A stretch of DNA of 49,893 nucleotides from a virus. The notes beneath the pieces are model-generated. The model had not been told where the DNA came from. It did no database searches and saw only the letters and a list, made by a program, of their open reading frames with translations. The stretch covers positions 1 through 49,893 of IMG/VR virus record IMGVR_UViG_3300036860_000543. The stretch is one strand, 5' to 3'. This document shows positions 7,030-14,425 of this stretch, piece by piece. Position 1 is the first letter of the stretch, and each line of letters begins with the position of its first letter. The translations under genes were made by a program, and so were the position numbers.

Positions 7030-7271
7030 TGGGCTGGACTCGACATCGGTCTGCACCGCCCTCCATGCGGTCCTTCGCCGACGCGAAGGAATCTGGACGT
7101 GTGGCACGCGAGAAAATTCGACACGGCGCCAAGGACATCAACAAGTTTGGCGGCTCGGCGAAAGCCGCTATCTCCGAGGACGCCTCGGCGATCAAGCGCG
7201 AACTCCAACGCAACCACACCTGGGATGCTGGTGGTCGACTGACCACGAAGGGCGTTCCAGGCAACGACTGA
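7029..7271 (+). CDS. Small basic protein 3
   Basis: 80 residues from ATG 7029, one-base overlap with the preceding stop (TGATG). Basic and helix-prone in the middle (SGRVAREKIRHGAKDINKF, AIKRELQRNH), with a flexible Gly-containing tail. No recognised family. Confidence 0.65.
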   Translation: MGWTRHRSAPPSMRSFADAKESGRVAREKIRHGAKDINKFGGSAKAAISEDASAIKRELQRNHTWDAGGRLTTKGVPGND

Positions 7272-7450
7272 TGGCCTACGTCGAGGACTCCCCCTACGGC
7301 GGCCCCATCGACAAGGGCGACGCGCAGCGCAAGCCGCGCCACGCCAAGCCCAAGTCCCGCCCGAGCTACAACTCCGCCATGAAGCACAAGAAGCGCCACG
7401 GTCGCGCCAAGGGCATGCGCGCCTCAGGCGTCGGCCGCATTCGAGGCTAG
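7271..7450 (+). CDS. Small basic protein 4
   Basis: 59 residues from ATG 7271, again TGATG with the preceding stop. An acidic first ten residues (VEDSPYGG) is followed by a Lys/Arg/His-rich region (KHKKRHGRAKG) ending in GRIRG. Protamine-like composition. No recognised family. Confidence 0.6.
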   Translation: MAYVEDSPYGGPIDKGDAQRKPRHAKPKSRPSYNSAMKHKKRHGRAKGMRASGVGRIRG

Positions 7451-7453
7451 CGT

Positions 7454-8164
7454 GTGCCGGGCCTTGGTGACAGCCTCCTCAACCTCGCGTCCTTCCTGAA
7501 CCAGCGCGCGTCCGAACGCCGCCCCGCGGTCCTCGAAGGCGCAACCCCCGTCGGACTCTCGCCCGCGCAGCTCGGCGGTTCCCAGGGTGCTGGCTCGGGC
7601 GCACTCGGCGCGGGCGGCTCGCGCGCCACTGGCGGCCTCACCGGTACCTCCCCCGGCCTCTCCGTCCCGACGGGCGCGGGCCTCGCCGATGCGGCGGGTG
7701 GCGACGGCGGCGGTGGCACAGGAGGCGGCAGTGGCCCCGGCGCCAAGAAAACCAAGCAGCTTGAACACCGTGAGCAGCGCCTCGGCAAGCGCGAAGAAAC
7801 CCTCAAGGGCCGCGAGTCAACACGCCTCTCGCAGATCGCCGCACGCGCCGACCGCCGCACCCACCGCATCGAGCGCCGCATCGGCCGCAAGGAAGCACGC
7901 CTAGAGAGGCGCGAAGGGCGCCTGCAGGGGCGTGAGGAGCGGCTCACCGCCGCCGGCAAGCTCGGCAAAGCCGCCAAGGTCGAGCGCCGCATCGGCAAGG
8001 TGCAAGCGCGCGAGCAGGCCGTCGCCCAGCGCGGCGCCGCCAAGATCGGCAAGGTGCAGCAGCGCGCCGCCGCCAAGGAGCAACACGTCACGCAGCGCTT
8101 CGACAAGCGCATCGGCAAGGTGCAGCAGAAGCAGGAGCGCGTCCGCAGGCGCATCTTCGGCTAG
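7454..8164 (+). CDS. Gly-rich plus basic repeat coiled-coil protein
   Basis: 236 residues from GTG 7454. Residues 1-95 are Gly/Ala-rich and flexible. From about 100 the protein is a highly charged helix with repeated units such as RIGRKEARLERREGRL, RIGKVQAREQ, KIGKVQQRA and RIGKVQQKQERV. The repeats suggest a long basic coiled coil that could bind DNA. Function unknown; position in the late unit suggests a virion or DNA-packaging component. Confidence 0.65.
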   Translation: MPGLGDSLLNLASFLNQRASERRPAVLEGATPVGLSPAQLGGSQGAGSGALGAGGSRATGGLTGTSPGLSVPTGAGLADAAGGDGGGGTGGGSGPGAKKTKQLEHREQRLGKREETLKGRESTRLSQIAARADRRTHRIERRIGRKEARLERREGRLQGREERLTAAGKLGKAAKVERRIGKVQAREQAVAQRGAAKIGKVQQRAAAKEQHVTQRFDKRIGKVQQKQERVRRRIFG

Positions 8165-8173
8165 GAGTCCCCC

Positions 8174-8530
8174 ATGGCCCTCACCATCACCACCATCGAG
8201 AACCTCACGACCATCGCCGTCACGGGCGCCAACGCCGCCACCAACGTCTTCGTGCCCTCACCCGCCGAGATTGGTCGCTACCGCATCCGCGTCGTGCGCG
8301 TGGTCGCCATCGGCGCCACTGTGGGCGACACCATCTCCATCACGGGCATCACCCCGAAGCCCAGCGACGGCAGCGCCGAAACGCAGACACTCTGGAACAC
8401 CGTCGCCACCGCCGCCAACTTCATCGACCAGACCTCCTTCCCCGACGAGCACGAGTGGCGAGGGCGCATCCAGATAGCCTCCACTGGGACCCTCGGCGGC
8501 ACGTGCACCGTCTTCCTCTACCACGGCTAG
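8174..8530 (+). CDS. Small beta-rich structural-like protein
   Basis: 118 residues from ATG 8174, with GGAG five bases upstream. Thr/Val/Ile/Ala-rich alternating pattern (ALTITTIENLTTIAVTG, TVGDTISITGITP) with a C-terminal TCTVFLYHG, typical of compact beta-sandwich virion proteins such as head decorations or fibre adaptors. No specific family recognised. Confidence 0.6.
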   Translation: MALTITTIENLTTIAVTGANAATNVFVPSPAEIGRYRIRVVRVVAIGATVGDTISITGITPKPSDGSAETQTLWNTVATAANFIDQTSFPDEHEWRGRIQIASTGTLGGTCTVFLYHG

Positions 8531-8534
8531 CCCC

Positions 8535-8711
8535 ATGCCCCACGTCAAGAAGCACGGCACCCACTACGGCCACGAGCAGCCCCGCCAAGACGACGACATC
8601 GGCCAGCACCATCGCCCCGGCCACCGCACCTCCGCGAAGGCCCTCAAGACCTTCGAGTCGGGCAAAGCGCGCGGCCGCGGCGCATCCTCGCGTGGCGGCG
8701 GCCATCGCTAG
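8535..8711 (+). CDS. Small basic protein 5
   Basis: 58 residues from ATG 8535. His/Lys/Arg/Gly-rich (KKHGTHYGHEQPRQ, KARGRGASSRGGGHR). Compositionally like the other small basic proteins and placed directly before the ATP-grasp gene. No recognised family. Confidence 0.6.
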   Translation: MPHVKKHGTHYGHEQPRQDDDIGQHHRPGHRTSAKALKTFESGKARGRGASSRGGGHR

Positions 8712-8717
8712 CGTCCG

Positions 8718-9968
8718 GTGAGCATCCATCTCGCGAGCGCCTCCGGTGACGGCTTCTGCCTCGCCTACCGCCTCACGCGTGACGGCCACCCCACCACTTG
8801 GTGGTGCCAGGCGCATGAGGGGCGCGCGATCGGGCGCGGCCTTGTCGAGGCCAGCGCCATCCCGCCACGCGGCGCCACCACCATCTACGACGCCGTCGGC
8901 ATGACGCCGGTGCGCGGCGCCGCCCACCTCGGCGCCAACGACCTCGAAACCTGGGAAACGCGCCGCATGCTCGGCACGCGCACCATGGCCGAGCACGGCA
9001 TCCGCACCCCGCCGACCCACGAGTTCCGCCGCATCGAGGACGCCCGCGCCTTTCTGCGCCGCCACGACGGCGAGTTCTACTTCAAGCCCGACGGCACCCA
9101 CGTTCCGAAGTCCATGACCAAGAAGGGCACCAGCGAGGCGCTGCTGCGCTTCCTCACGTGGGCTGCGCCGCAGCTCGCCAAGGTCCCGCGCTTCGAGCTG
9201 CAAGAGCCCGTCGAGAGTGGCTGCGAGGTGGACGTCGCGGTGTGGCTCAACGCGCGTGGCCCTATCGCCTACGAGGTGTGCCTCGAAGAGAAGAAGTTCT
9301 GCACCGGCGACCTTGGCCCCGCCACCGGCTGCCAATCCAACGTGCTCTGGGACGTTCCCGCGTGCGCGCTGGTCGCCGACACCATCGAGCCCTTCATCGA
9401 GACCCTTTACCGCAGCGGCTACGTCGGCCTCGCGAGCATCAACACCATCATCACCCCGAAGCTCGACATCTACGGCCTGGAGTTCACGATGCGGCTCGGC
9501 TTTGACTCGACGCAGGCCGCGCTGGCACTCTGGGATGACACGCTGGGCGACCAGCTCGACGCCTTCGCCCGCGGCCGCACCGACGCCTTTGAGCGCTCGC
9601 GGCGAGCGGCCATGACGCTCCGCATCTCGACACCGCCGCAGCCCATCGAGGACTCCCGCGACGACACGAAGCTCGCGGGGACGCCGCTGCCGCCCGAGTT
9701 GCTAGAGGCCGAGGGCTTCCTCCCCGATGACGTCGCCCTCGACCGCGAGAAGCTCCCGATCTGCGCCACCGGCAGCGGCTTCATCGGCACGCTCAGCACG
9801 ACGGGCACCTCCCTCGCGACGATGCGCGACACGTTGCTGAAGCGCGCGAAGGCCCTCGCCATCGACGACGCCATGTGGCGCAAAGACCCCGTCTCGCGCG
9901 CCGACAAGGCCCTCGCCTTCCTCCGCAAGCACGGGCTCTGCCCCGATCCGTTCGCCGTCGATGCCTGA
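8718..9968 (+). CDS. PurD-like ATP-grasp ligase
   Basis: 416 residues from GTG 8718. The order of motifs follows phosphoribosylamine-glycine ligase: an N-terminal Rossmann-like segment, ATP-grasp Lys in FYFKPDG (about 121-126), the Glu/Gly segment EPVESGCEVDVAVW (about 163-176), GDLGPATGC (about 197-205, compare GDxGPNTGGMG) and YGLEFTMRLGFDSTQ (about 252-266, compare EFNxRFGDPExQ). The C-terminal third differs from PurD. The ATP-grasp fold joins a carboxylate to an amine using ATP. No other purine gene is present, and it lies among virion genes and tiny basic proteins, so the substrate may not be phosphoribosylamine. Confidence 0.75.
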   Translation: MSIHLASASGDGFCLAYRLTRDGHPTTWWCQAHEGRAIGRGLVEASAIPPRGATTIYDAVGMTPVRGAAHLGANDLETWETRRMLGTRTMAEHGIRTPPTHEFRRIEDARAFLRRHDGEFYFKPDGTHVPKSMTKKGTSEALLRFLTWAAPQLAKVPRFELQEPVESGCEVDVAVWLNARGPIAYEVCLEEKKFCTGDLGPATGCQSNVLWDVPACALVADTIEPFIETLYRSGYVGLASINTIITPKLDIYGLEFTMRLGFDSTQAALALWDDTLGDQLDAFARGRTDAFERSRRAAMTLRISTPPQPIEDSRDDTKLAGTPLPPELLEAEGFLPDDVALDREKLPICATGSGFIGTLSTTGTSLATMRDTLLKRAKALAIDDAMWRKDPVSRADKALAFLRKHGLCPDPFAVDA

Positions 9969-10359
9969 GCGCTCCAACACCGACAACTACTCCTACAACG
10001 TGCAGTGGGCGAAGGACGGCCCCTACCAGACGCCCCTCACCACCGGCGAGGAGTACCAGTATCGCGAGTGGGTCCGCCACGTCAGCAGCATGGTCGGTCA
10101 CCGCCTCGAACCCGACGACATCTCCTACGACATGCGCGGGTATTGGAAGGAAGTCGTGCAGACCGGCGAGTGGCAGTCCGAGCACTTCACGAAGGGCGCC
10201 CACTTCCCCGACACCTACAAGACGCCCTACCACCCCACCTTCTCGCGTGAGTCGCGCTACGCCCTCCCCACCGCGCCCTTCTGGGACACCAAGGAGCGAC
10301 TCATCGACCCGATGACAAAGAAGCCCACCGAGGGCTTCATCGCCGAGACGTCCCGGTAG
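9961..10359 (+). CDS. Phage hypothetical protein, aromatic-rich
   Basis: 132 residues from ATG 9961, eight-base overlap with the ATP-grasp gene. Rich in Tyr, Trp and Pro, with motifs YDMRGYW, HFPDTYKTPYHPTFS and SRYA that look strongly constrained. I have seen similar small proteins in phage structural regions, without known function. Coupling to the ligase gene suggests a shared task. Confidence 0.65.
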   Translation: MPERSNTDNYSYNVQWAKDGPYQTPLTTGEEYQYREWVRHVSSMVGHRLEPDDISYDMRGYWKEVVQTGEWQSEHFTKGAHFPDTYKTPYHPTFSRESRYALPTAPFWDTKERLIDPMTKKPTEGFIAETSR

Positions 10360-10384
10360 ACTCACGCGCGCCCCGCTTCACGCT
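10357..10384 (+). promoter_or_regulatory. Repeated internal promoter, copy 2
   Basis: TAGACT, 16-base spacer containing CGCGCGCCCC, CACGCT; the ATG at 10391 follows after six bases. The first TAG is also the stop codon of the upstream gene. Confidence 0.6.
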
Positions 10385-10390
10385 GGGCGC

Positions 10391-10561
10391 ATGCTGACCA
10401 AGCTCTTGCCCTACGCGAAGGCGGCGGGCCTCGCGCTCCTCGCGGCCGTCGGCGTCGGCTACGCGACCTACACCACCAACCACGACCTCGCCGCGGCGCT
10501 CGTGGCCGGCTTCGGCGCCCTCGTCGCCAAGCTGCTCCCCTCGCACCTCCCGCCGTCGTGA
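10391..10561 (+). CDS. Small two-segment membrane protein
   Basis: 56 residues from ATG 10391. Two hydrophobic stretches (AAGLALLAAVGVGYATY and LAAALVAGFGALVAKLL) separated by a polar TTNHD turn, with short ends. The layout resembles a minimal holin hairpin, and it has its own promoter copy. The role as holin is only a suggestion, since no endolysin gene is adjacent. Confidence 0.65.
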   Translation: MLTKLLPYAKAAGLALLAAVGVGYATYTTNHDLAAALVAGFGALVAKLLPSHLPPS

Positions 10562-10920
10562 CGCCGCGTGTGCTCAACTTGGACCTCCAAGAAGGTCCCA
10601 CCGTGACACCCGGCGGTACCACGCGCCTCGAAGTCGTCCTCGCGCAGGGCGTCCCAGGACGCCTCTTCCACATCCAGCCGCGCGGCGCCGAAGGCGAGGA
10701 CCTCCCGTGGCCCGCGGGCCTCGTCCCCACCTGGGAGAACTCTGTGCCTGGCGTTGCCTCCTGCGTGGTTGCGCCCGATGGCCGTAGCGCCGTCCTCCAA
10801 CCCATCACTGGCGGCGCCACCCTCATCACTGTGCGCGCCGCGACCTGCATCTCCTACATCAGCGTCACCGTCAACCAGCCCGCCATCGACCACATCGACG
10901 TGCTGGAGCCGCCCGCATGA
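10558..10920 (+). CDS. Ig-like beta-sandwich protein
   Basis: 120 residues from GTG 10558 (GTGA overlap). Contains a Pro/Gly-rich beta pattern typical of bacterial Ig-like domains: PTVTPGGTTRLEV near the start and GGATLITVRA...YISVTVNQ near the end. Such domains decorate phage surfaces and bind weakly to host glycans. It overlaps the following secreted-protein gene (ATGA). Confidence 0.55.
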   Translation: MTPRVLNLDLQEGPTVTPGGTTRLEVVLAQGVPGRLFHIQPRGAEGEDLPWPAGLVPTWENSVPGVASCVVAPDGRSAVLQPITGGATLITVRAATCISYISVTVNQPAIDHIDVLEPPA

Positions 10921-11912
10921 TGCGCTTCCTCGCCCTCGCGGTGCTGCTCGTCGCGACCGCACGCGCCGAGGTCGTCCAGACGGTCCCGCCCGACCGCGTA
11001 TCTCTCGCCGTCAAGGGCGGCGCCGACTACACCACCTTTCAGAACCAGTACGAGCGTGACGCCGCCGAGCAGTCCCTTGCCAACGTCTACCTGCCGCAGG
11101 TCGAACTCTACATGAAGAGCGTGGTGGCCTGCGCAGGCTACCTCTCGAACGGCACCTCCCAGGCGAGCGTCATCTACCCCCGCCTCGACGCCGTCAACCA
11201 GTACCGAGGCGGCATGCTCCGCGGCAACACTTGGCAGGTGACGAACGGGGGGCGCCACTACCAGATCGAGAACTACCAGATGCAGCATGCGCAGGCGTGC
11301 TCCACCGGCAGCGGCAAGTACGACTGTGCCGAGAGCGCCCTCCTCACCGACACCATCAAGACGCTCCTCAACATCGCTGTCGTGAATGGCGCCTGCGTGA
11401 AGCTTCCTACGCGCTCCATCCCCCACTACGCCTCCTCGCTCGTCGGGCTCGCCAAGGGCAGCATCGTGTTCCTGGCGCTCGACGCCGCCAGCGAAGCCGC
11501 ACTGCACGCCGCCGAGGCCGCTCACGCGGCGGGCATGTGCGGCGCAGAGCCCTCGCCCATCGGCGTGCAAGCCGCGCAGGCGGCGTACATCGCCCTCGCC
11601 AGCACCCCCGAAGAGGCACACTTCCGCACCCCGCAGCCCTTCAAGGGCGGCTGCGACCCCTCCTGGTACACCGCCGAGTGCTGCGCCTGGAAGGCACTGG
11701 AGCATCGCGAGTACACCGCGTGGGCGCACGCGCAACGCCTGGGCCGCTGGGGCGAGGCCGACTGCTTCGGCGCGCGGCACGCCCATATGCACGTCTGCGC
11801 GAACTGGTACGGCGCCTACACGATCCGCATGCCGACGTGCCGCTTTGGCGACTACCCCGACGACACGCCCTCCACCACTTGCCAGGACTACCTGGCCAAC
11901 CCGGTACCCTAG
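10917..11912 (+). CDS. Secreted Cys-rich protein
   Basis: 331 residues. The first 18 residues (MMRFLALAVLLVATARA) form a signal peptide with an A-x-A cleavage site. The mature part holds about a dozen Cys, many paired in the last 100 residues (CDPSWYTAECCAW), which suggests disulfides. The middle is Ala-rich and helical. It sits in the virion operon, between an Ig-like protein and tail fibre genes, but a signal peptide implies export from the cytoplasm. No enzymatic motif recognised. Confidence 0.65.
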   Translation: MMRFLALAVLLVATARAEVVQTVPPDRVSLAVKGGADYTTFQNQYERDAAEQSLANVYLPQVELYMKSVVACAGYLSNGTSQASVIYPRLDAVNQYRGGMLRGNTWQVTNGGRHYQIENYQMQHAQACSTGSGKYDCAESALLTDTIKTLLNIAVVNGACVKLPTRSIPHYASSLVGLAKGSIVFLALDAASEAALHAAEAAHAAGMCGAEPSPIGVQAAQAAYIALASTPEEAHFRTPQPFKGGCDPSWYTAECCAWKALEHREYTAWAHAQRLGRWGEADCFGARHAHMHVCANWYGAYTIRMPTCRFGDYPDDTPSTTCQDYLANPVP

Positions 11913-11915
11913 CAG

Positions 11916-12314
11916 ATGGCCACACTCAACATTCTCGACATCAACGATCGCGGTTGGGTCGTACGCGGCTCCATTGGGGTCGTCTCCGCCGTCAGTACCT
12001 CCCTCACCTGGTTCGACCTCGGCAACCCGCTCGCGATCTTTCCCTTCATGACCCGCGGCGGCGGCGCCAACATCCTCGGCGTCAGCGTCGAGGGCACCTT
12101 CAGCTTGACGGCGCAGGTGCTCATCAGCCTCCAGGACTCGACGCCCTCCAGCGCGCCCGCAGGCGCCAGCGCCCTCGCGTGGCCGACGCTCGGCTCCACC
12201 ACCACCCCACAGATGTTCACCATCAACCAGCCCATCCGCTGGGTTGCCTTCAACTGCAGCGCCTTCACGTCGGGGAGTGCCACCGCATGGGTCTACGGCG
12301 TGCTGCCCAAGTAG
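11916..12314 (+). CDS. Small beta-rich virion-like protein
   Basis: 132 residues from ATG 11916. Beta-strand-rich, with FTINQPIRWVAF near the end; a similar phrase, YRIDQPITW, occurs in the protein at 21985-22620, so the two may be distant relatives. Probably a capsid or fibre accessory. It overlaps the start of the tailspike-like gene by 28 bases. Confidence 0.6.
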   Translation: MATLNILDINDRGWVVRGSIGVVSAVSTSLTWFDLGNPLAIFPFMTRGGGANILGVSVEGTFSLTAQVLISLQDSTPSSAPAGASALAWPTLGSTTTPQMFTINQPIRWVAFNCSAFTSGSATAWVYGVLPK

Positions 12315-14425
12315 CGGGGGGCATCCTCCTCGCGTCGCTCCTGCTTGCTGCCGTCCACACCGAAGACGGACAGTTCCACTTCTTCCCCGGCGGCGTCGGC
12401 GGCCCTGGCGCTGCGAGCGTTCTCCAGTTCAGCACCGGCAGCAACGGTGTGGACGATTCGGTCTCGATCCAAGCCGCTATCGACTCCCTCCCACGCGGCG
12501 GCACCCTTATCTTTCCTGCCGGAACCTACATTGGGTGCAACCTCATCCTTCGTAGCCCCTACCTCACCATCATCGGCGCCGGCAAGGATTCGACCGTCGT
12601 CCAAGCGACCGCTGCCTGCACAAACCTTTTCCTTCAGCAGATTAGCTCTCCCTTCGTCTCGACCGCTGGCCCCCTCTACACCGTCTCGTTCTCCGACCTC
12701 ACCCTCAAGGCCGGGGCCGCCACCCTATCCCTCGTCAATATCCTGGGCCGCGACGTCGCCCGCTTCCGTGCATCCAACATGGCGCTCAACGTCGGCAACG
12801 TTGGCGATGCGCAGGGCTTGAACCTCCAGGGCATCAACGACATCCGCATCGAGAACGTCGAGTGCTACTCGACCGTCCCCGGCCACGGCAAGTGCTTCGT
12901 ACTCACCAACTCCCCCACGCGCCCCATTCTTCGCAACAACACCTGCAAGTGGATTTACACCTGCTTCGAGTGGGGCACTGGTGGCACCGACTCCGCTCTC
13001 TTCGACTCGAACACCATCATGCAGGGTTGGCCCTTCCTCCCTACCAAGGTCAGTAACAGCGGCGGCACCGTCACGTATGTCGATGGCGTCCTGACCGACA
13101 CCTCCGCGACCTTCTCCGGACTCTGCAACGACGACGGCGCCGCCGCCCCGCAGACCTGCACCGGGAACCTTGGCAACCACGTCCGAGTCATGACCCCGAT
13201 CGTCACGCGCGCCGCGGGCAACGTGAACTTCAACAGCGGCGGCTCGGTCCTCACGGACGCAGGAGGCAACTTCGTCGCCAACGGCGTCAAGGAAGGGGAC
13301 ATTGTCCGCACCGCCTCTATCTGTCGCGACAACGGCGCCGTTGGTCCCATCCTGAAGCAGACCTGCACCGCACCTGTGGGCACGAACGGATGGGGCGACC
13401 GATGCGACTGCACCACCAACGCAGACTGCGCGTCGGGCGTCTGCGAGCCGCGTTTCACCTTCGTGATCGCGGTGCCCGACGCTACGCACCTCCGCACCTA
13501 CGAGTGGATGAGCGACACCGACCGCCGCGCCACGACTGCGCCGCTCCAGCCTGCCTACACCGTCTACTCCTGGGTGACGTGCTCGGTAGGGTCGTTCACG
13601 GCCACCGCGATCACCTGCGCGGCGACCACGGGCGCCCACTTCAAGAAGTGGGACCTCGGCACCGTCACCACACCCTCCAACGGTACCCTATACGAGGTCG
13701 AGACACGCCACCCGAACTACGCCTTTCTAGAGCAATCGGCGGCGACCAACTCGCAGATCACCAACAACTACGGCAATTGGAACTTCTCCGACAACGTCTT
13801 CACAACGGGCGACCACCCGACCGTGATCGGCAACCGTATGGAGAACTGTTGGGATCATTGCTTCAACCTACAAGGCAACCGCGGCGTCTTCAGTAGCAAT
13901 CGCGCCCGCCACTTCGGCGCTCGCGGCGTTGCCAACTTCTCCCCGAATTCCGTCATGGACGACACCATTGGCATGGATGGACCCATCACCGCCACTGGCT
14001 CCTCCAACTGCCCCATCGTCATCGGCTTCGTCGGGGCCAGCTCTGCCACGACCGCCAACAGCTTCGCCATCAACACGGTCACGCTCGCCACCTCCACCTC
14101 TGGCATCTGCGTCCAGAACAACTCCGACGGCGTGGTGCTCAACAATGCGCGCTGTCAGGGCACGTTCACAACGTCCTGCATCCGGAACGACGCCGCGACG
14201 AACGTCAACACCTTCATCCAGAACTACCATGGCGAAACGATCTCGAACAACGGCGGCACGTTCACGATCGAGGGCGGGAAGACCACGCAGGCTCTCGGGA
14301 CCGCGAACGCCGCACAGAACGGCTCCTACTTCGGCTGCTCGGACTGCACGGTCGCCAACCCCTGCGCGGCGGCAGGCACAGGCGCCGTGGCGAAGCGTCA
14401 GGGCGGCGCATGGGTCTGCAACTAG
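12287..14425 (+). CDS. Pectate-lyase-like beta-helix tailspike with signal peptide
   Basis: 712 residues from ATG 12287. A hydrophobic N-terminus (ILLASLLLAAVH, about 13-24) looks like a signal peptide. Residues about 40-300 have the start of a right-handed beta-helix: DDSVSIQAAIDSLPRGGTL-type opening, then GTYIG and repeated rungs, as in phage tailspikes that cleave polysaccharide. After the signal it has FFPGGVGGPG, and the C-terminus ends with a CxDC and GGAW motif, both shared with the next protein. A Cys-rich insert lies around residues 275-390. Catalytic residues cannot be assigned. Confidence 0.7.
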   Translation: MGLRRAAQVAGGILLASLLLAAVHTEDGQFHFFPGGVGGPGAASVLQFSTGSNGVDDSVSIQAAIDSLPRGGTLIFPAGTYIGCNLILRSPYLTIIGAGKDSTVVQATAACTNLFLQQISSPFVSTAGPLYTVSFSDLTLKAGAATLSLVNILGRDVARFRASNMALNVGNVGDAQGLNLQGINDIRIENVECYSTVPGHGKCFVLTNSPTRPILRNNTCKWIYTCFEWGTGGTDSALFDSNTIMQGWPFLPTKVSNSGGTVTYVDGVLTDTSATFSGLCNDDGAAAPQTCTGNLGNHVRVMTPIVTRAAGNVNFNSGGSVLTDAGGNFVANGVKEGDIVRTASICRDNGAVGPILKQTCTAPVGTNGWGDRCDCTTNADCASGVCEPRFTFVIAVPDATHLRTYEWMSDTDRRATTAPLQPAYTVYSWVTCSVGSFTATAITCAATTGAHFKKWDLGTVTTPSNGTLYEVETRHPNYAFLEQSAATNSQITNNYGNWNFSDNVFTTGDHPTVIGNRMENCWDHCFNLQGNRGVFSSNRARHFGARGVANFSPNSVMDDTIGMDGPITATGSSNCPIVIGFVGASSATTANSFAINTVTLATSTSGICVQNNSDGVVLNNARCQGTFTTSCIRNDAATNVNTFIQNYHGETISNNGGTFTIEGGKTTQALGTANAAQNGSYFGCSDCTVANPCAAAGTGAVAKRQGGAWVCN

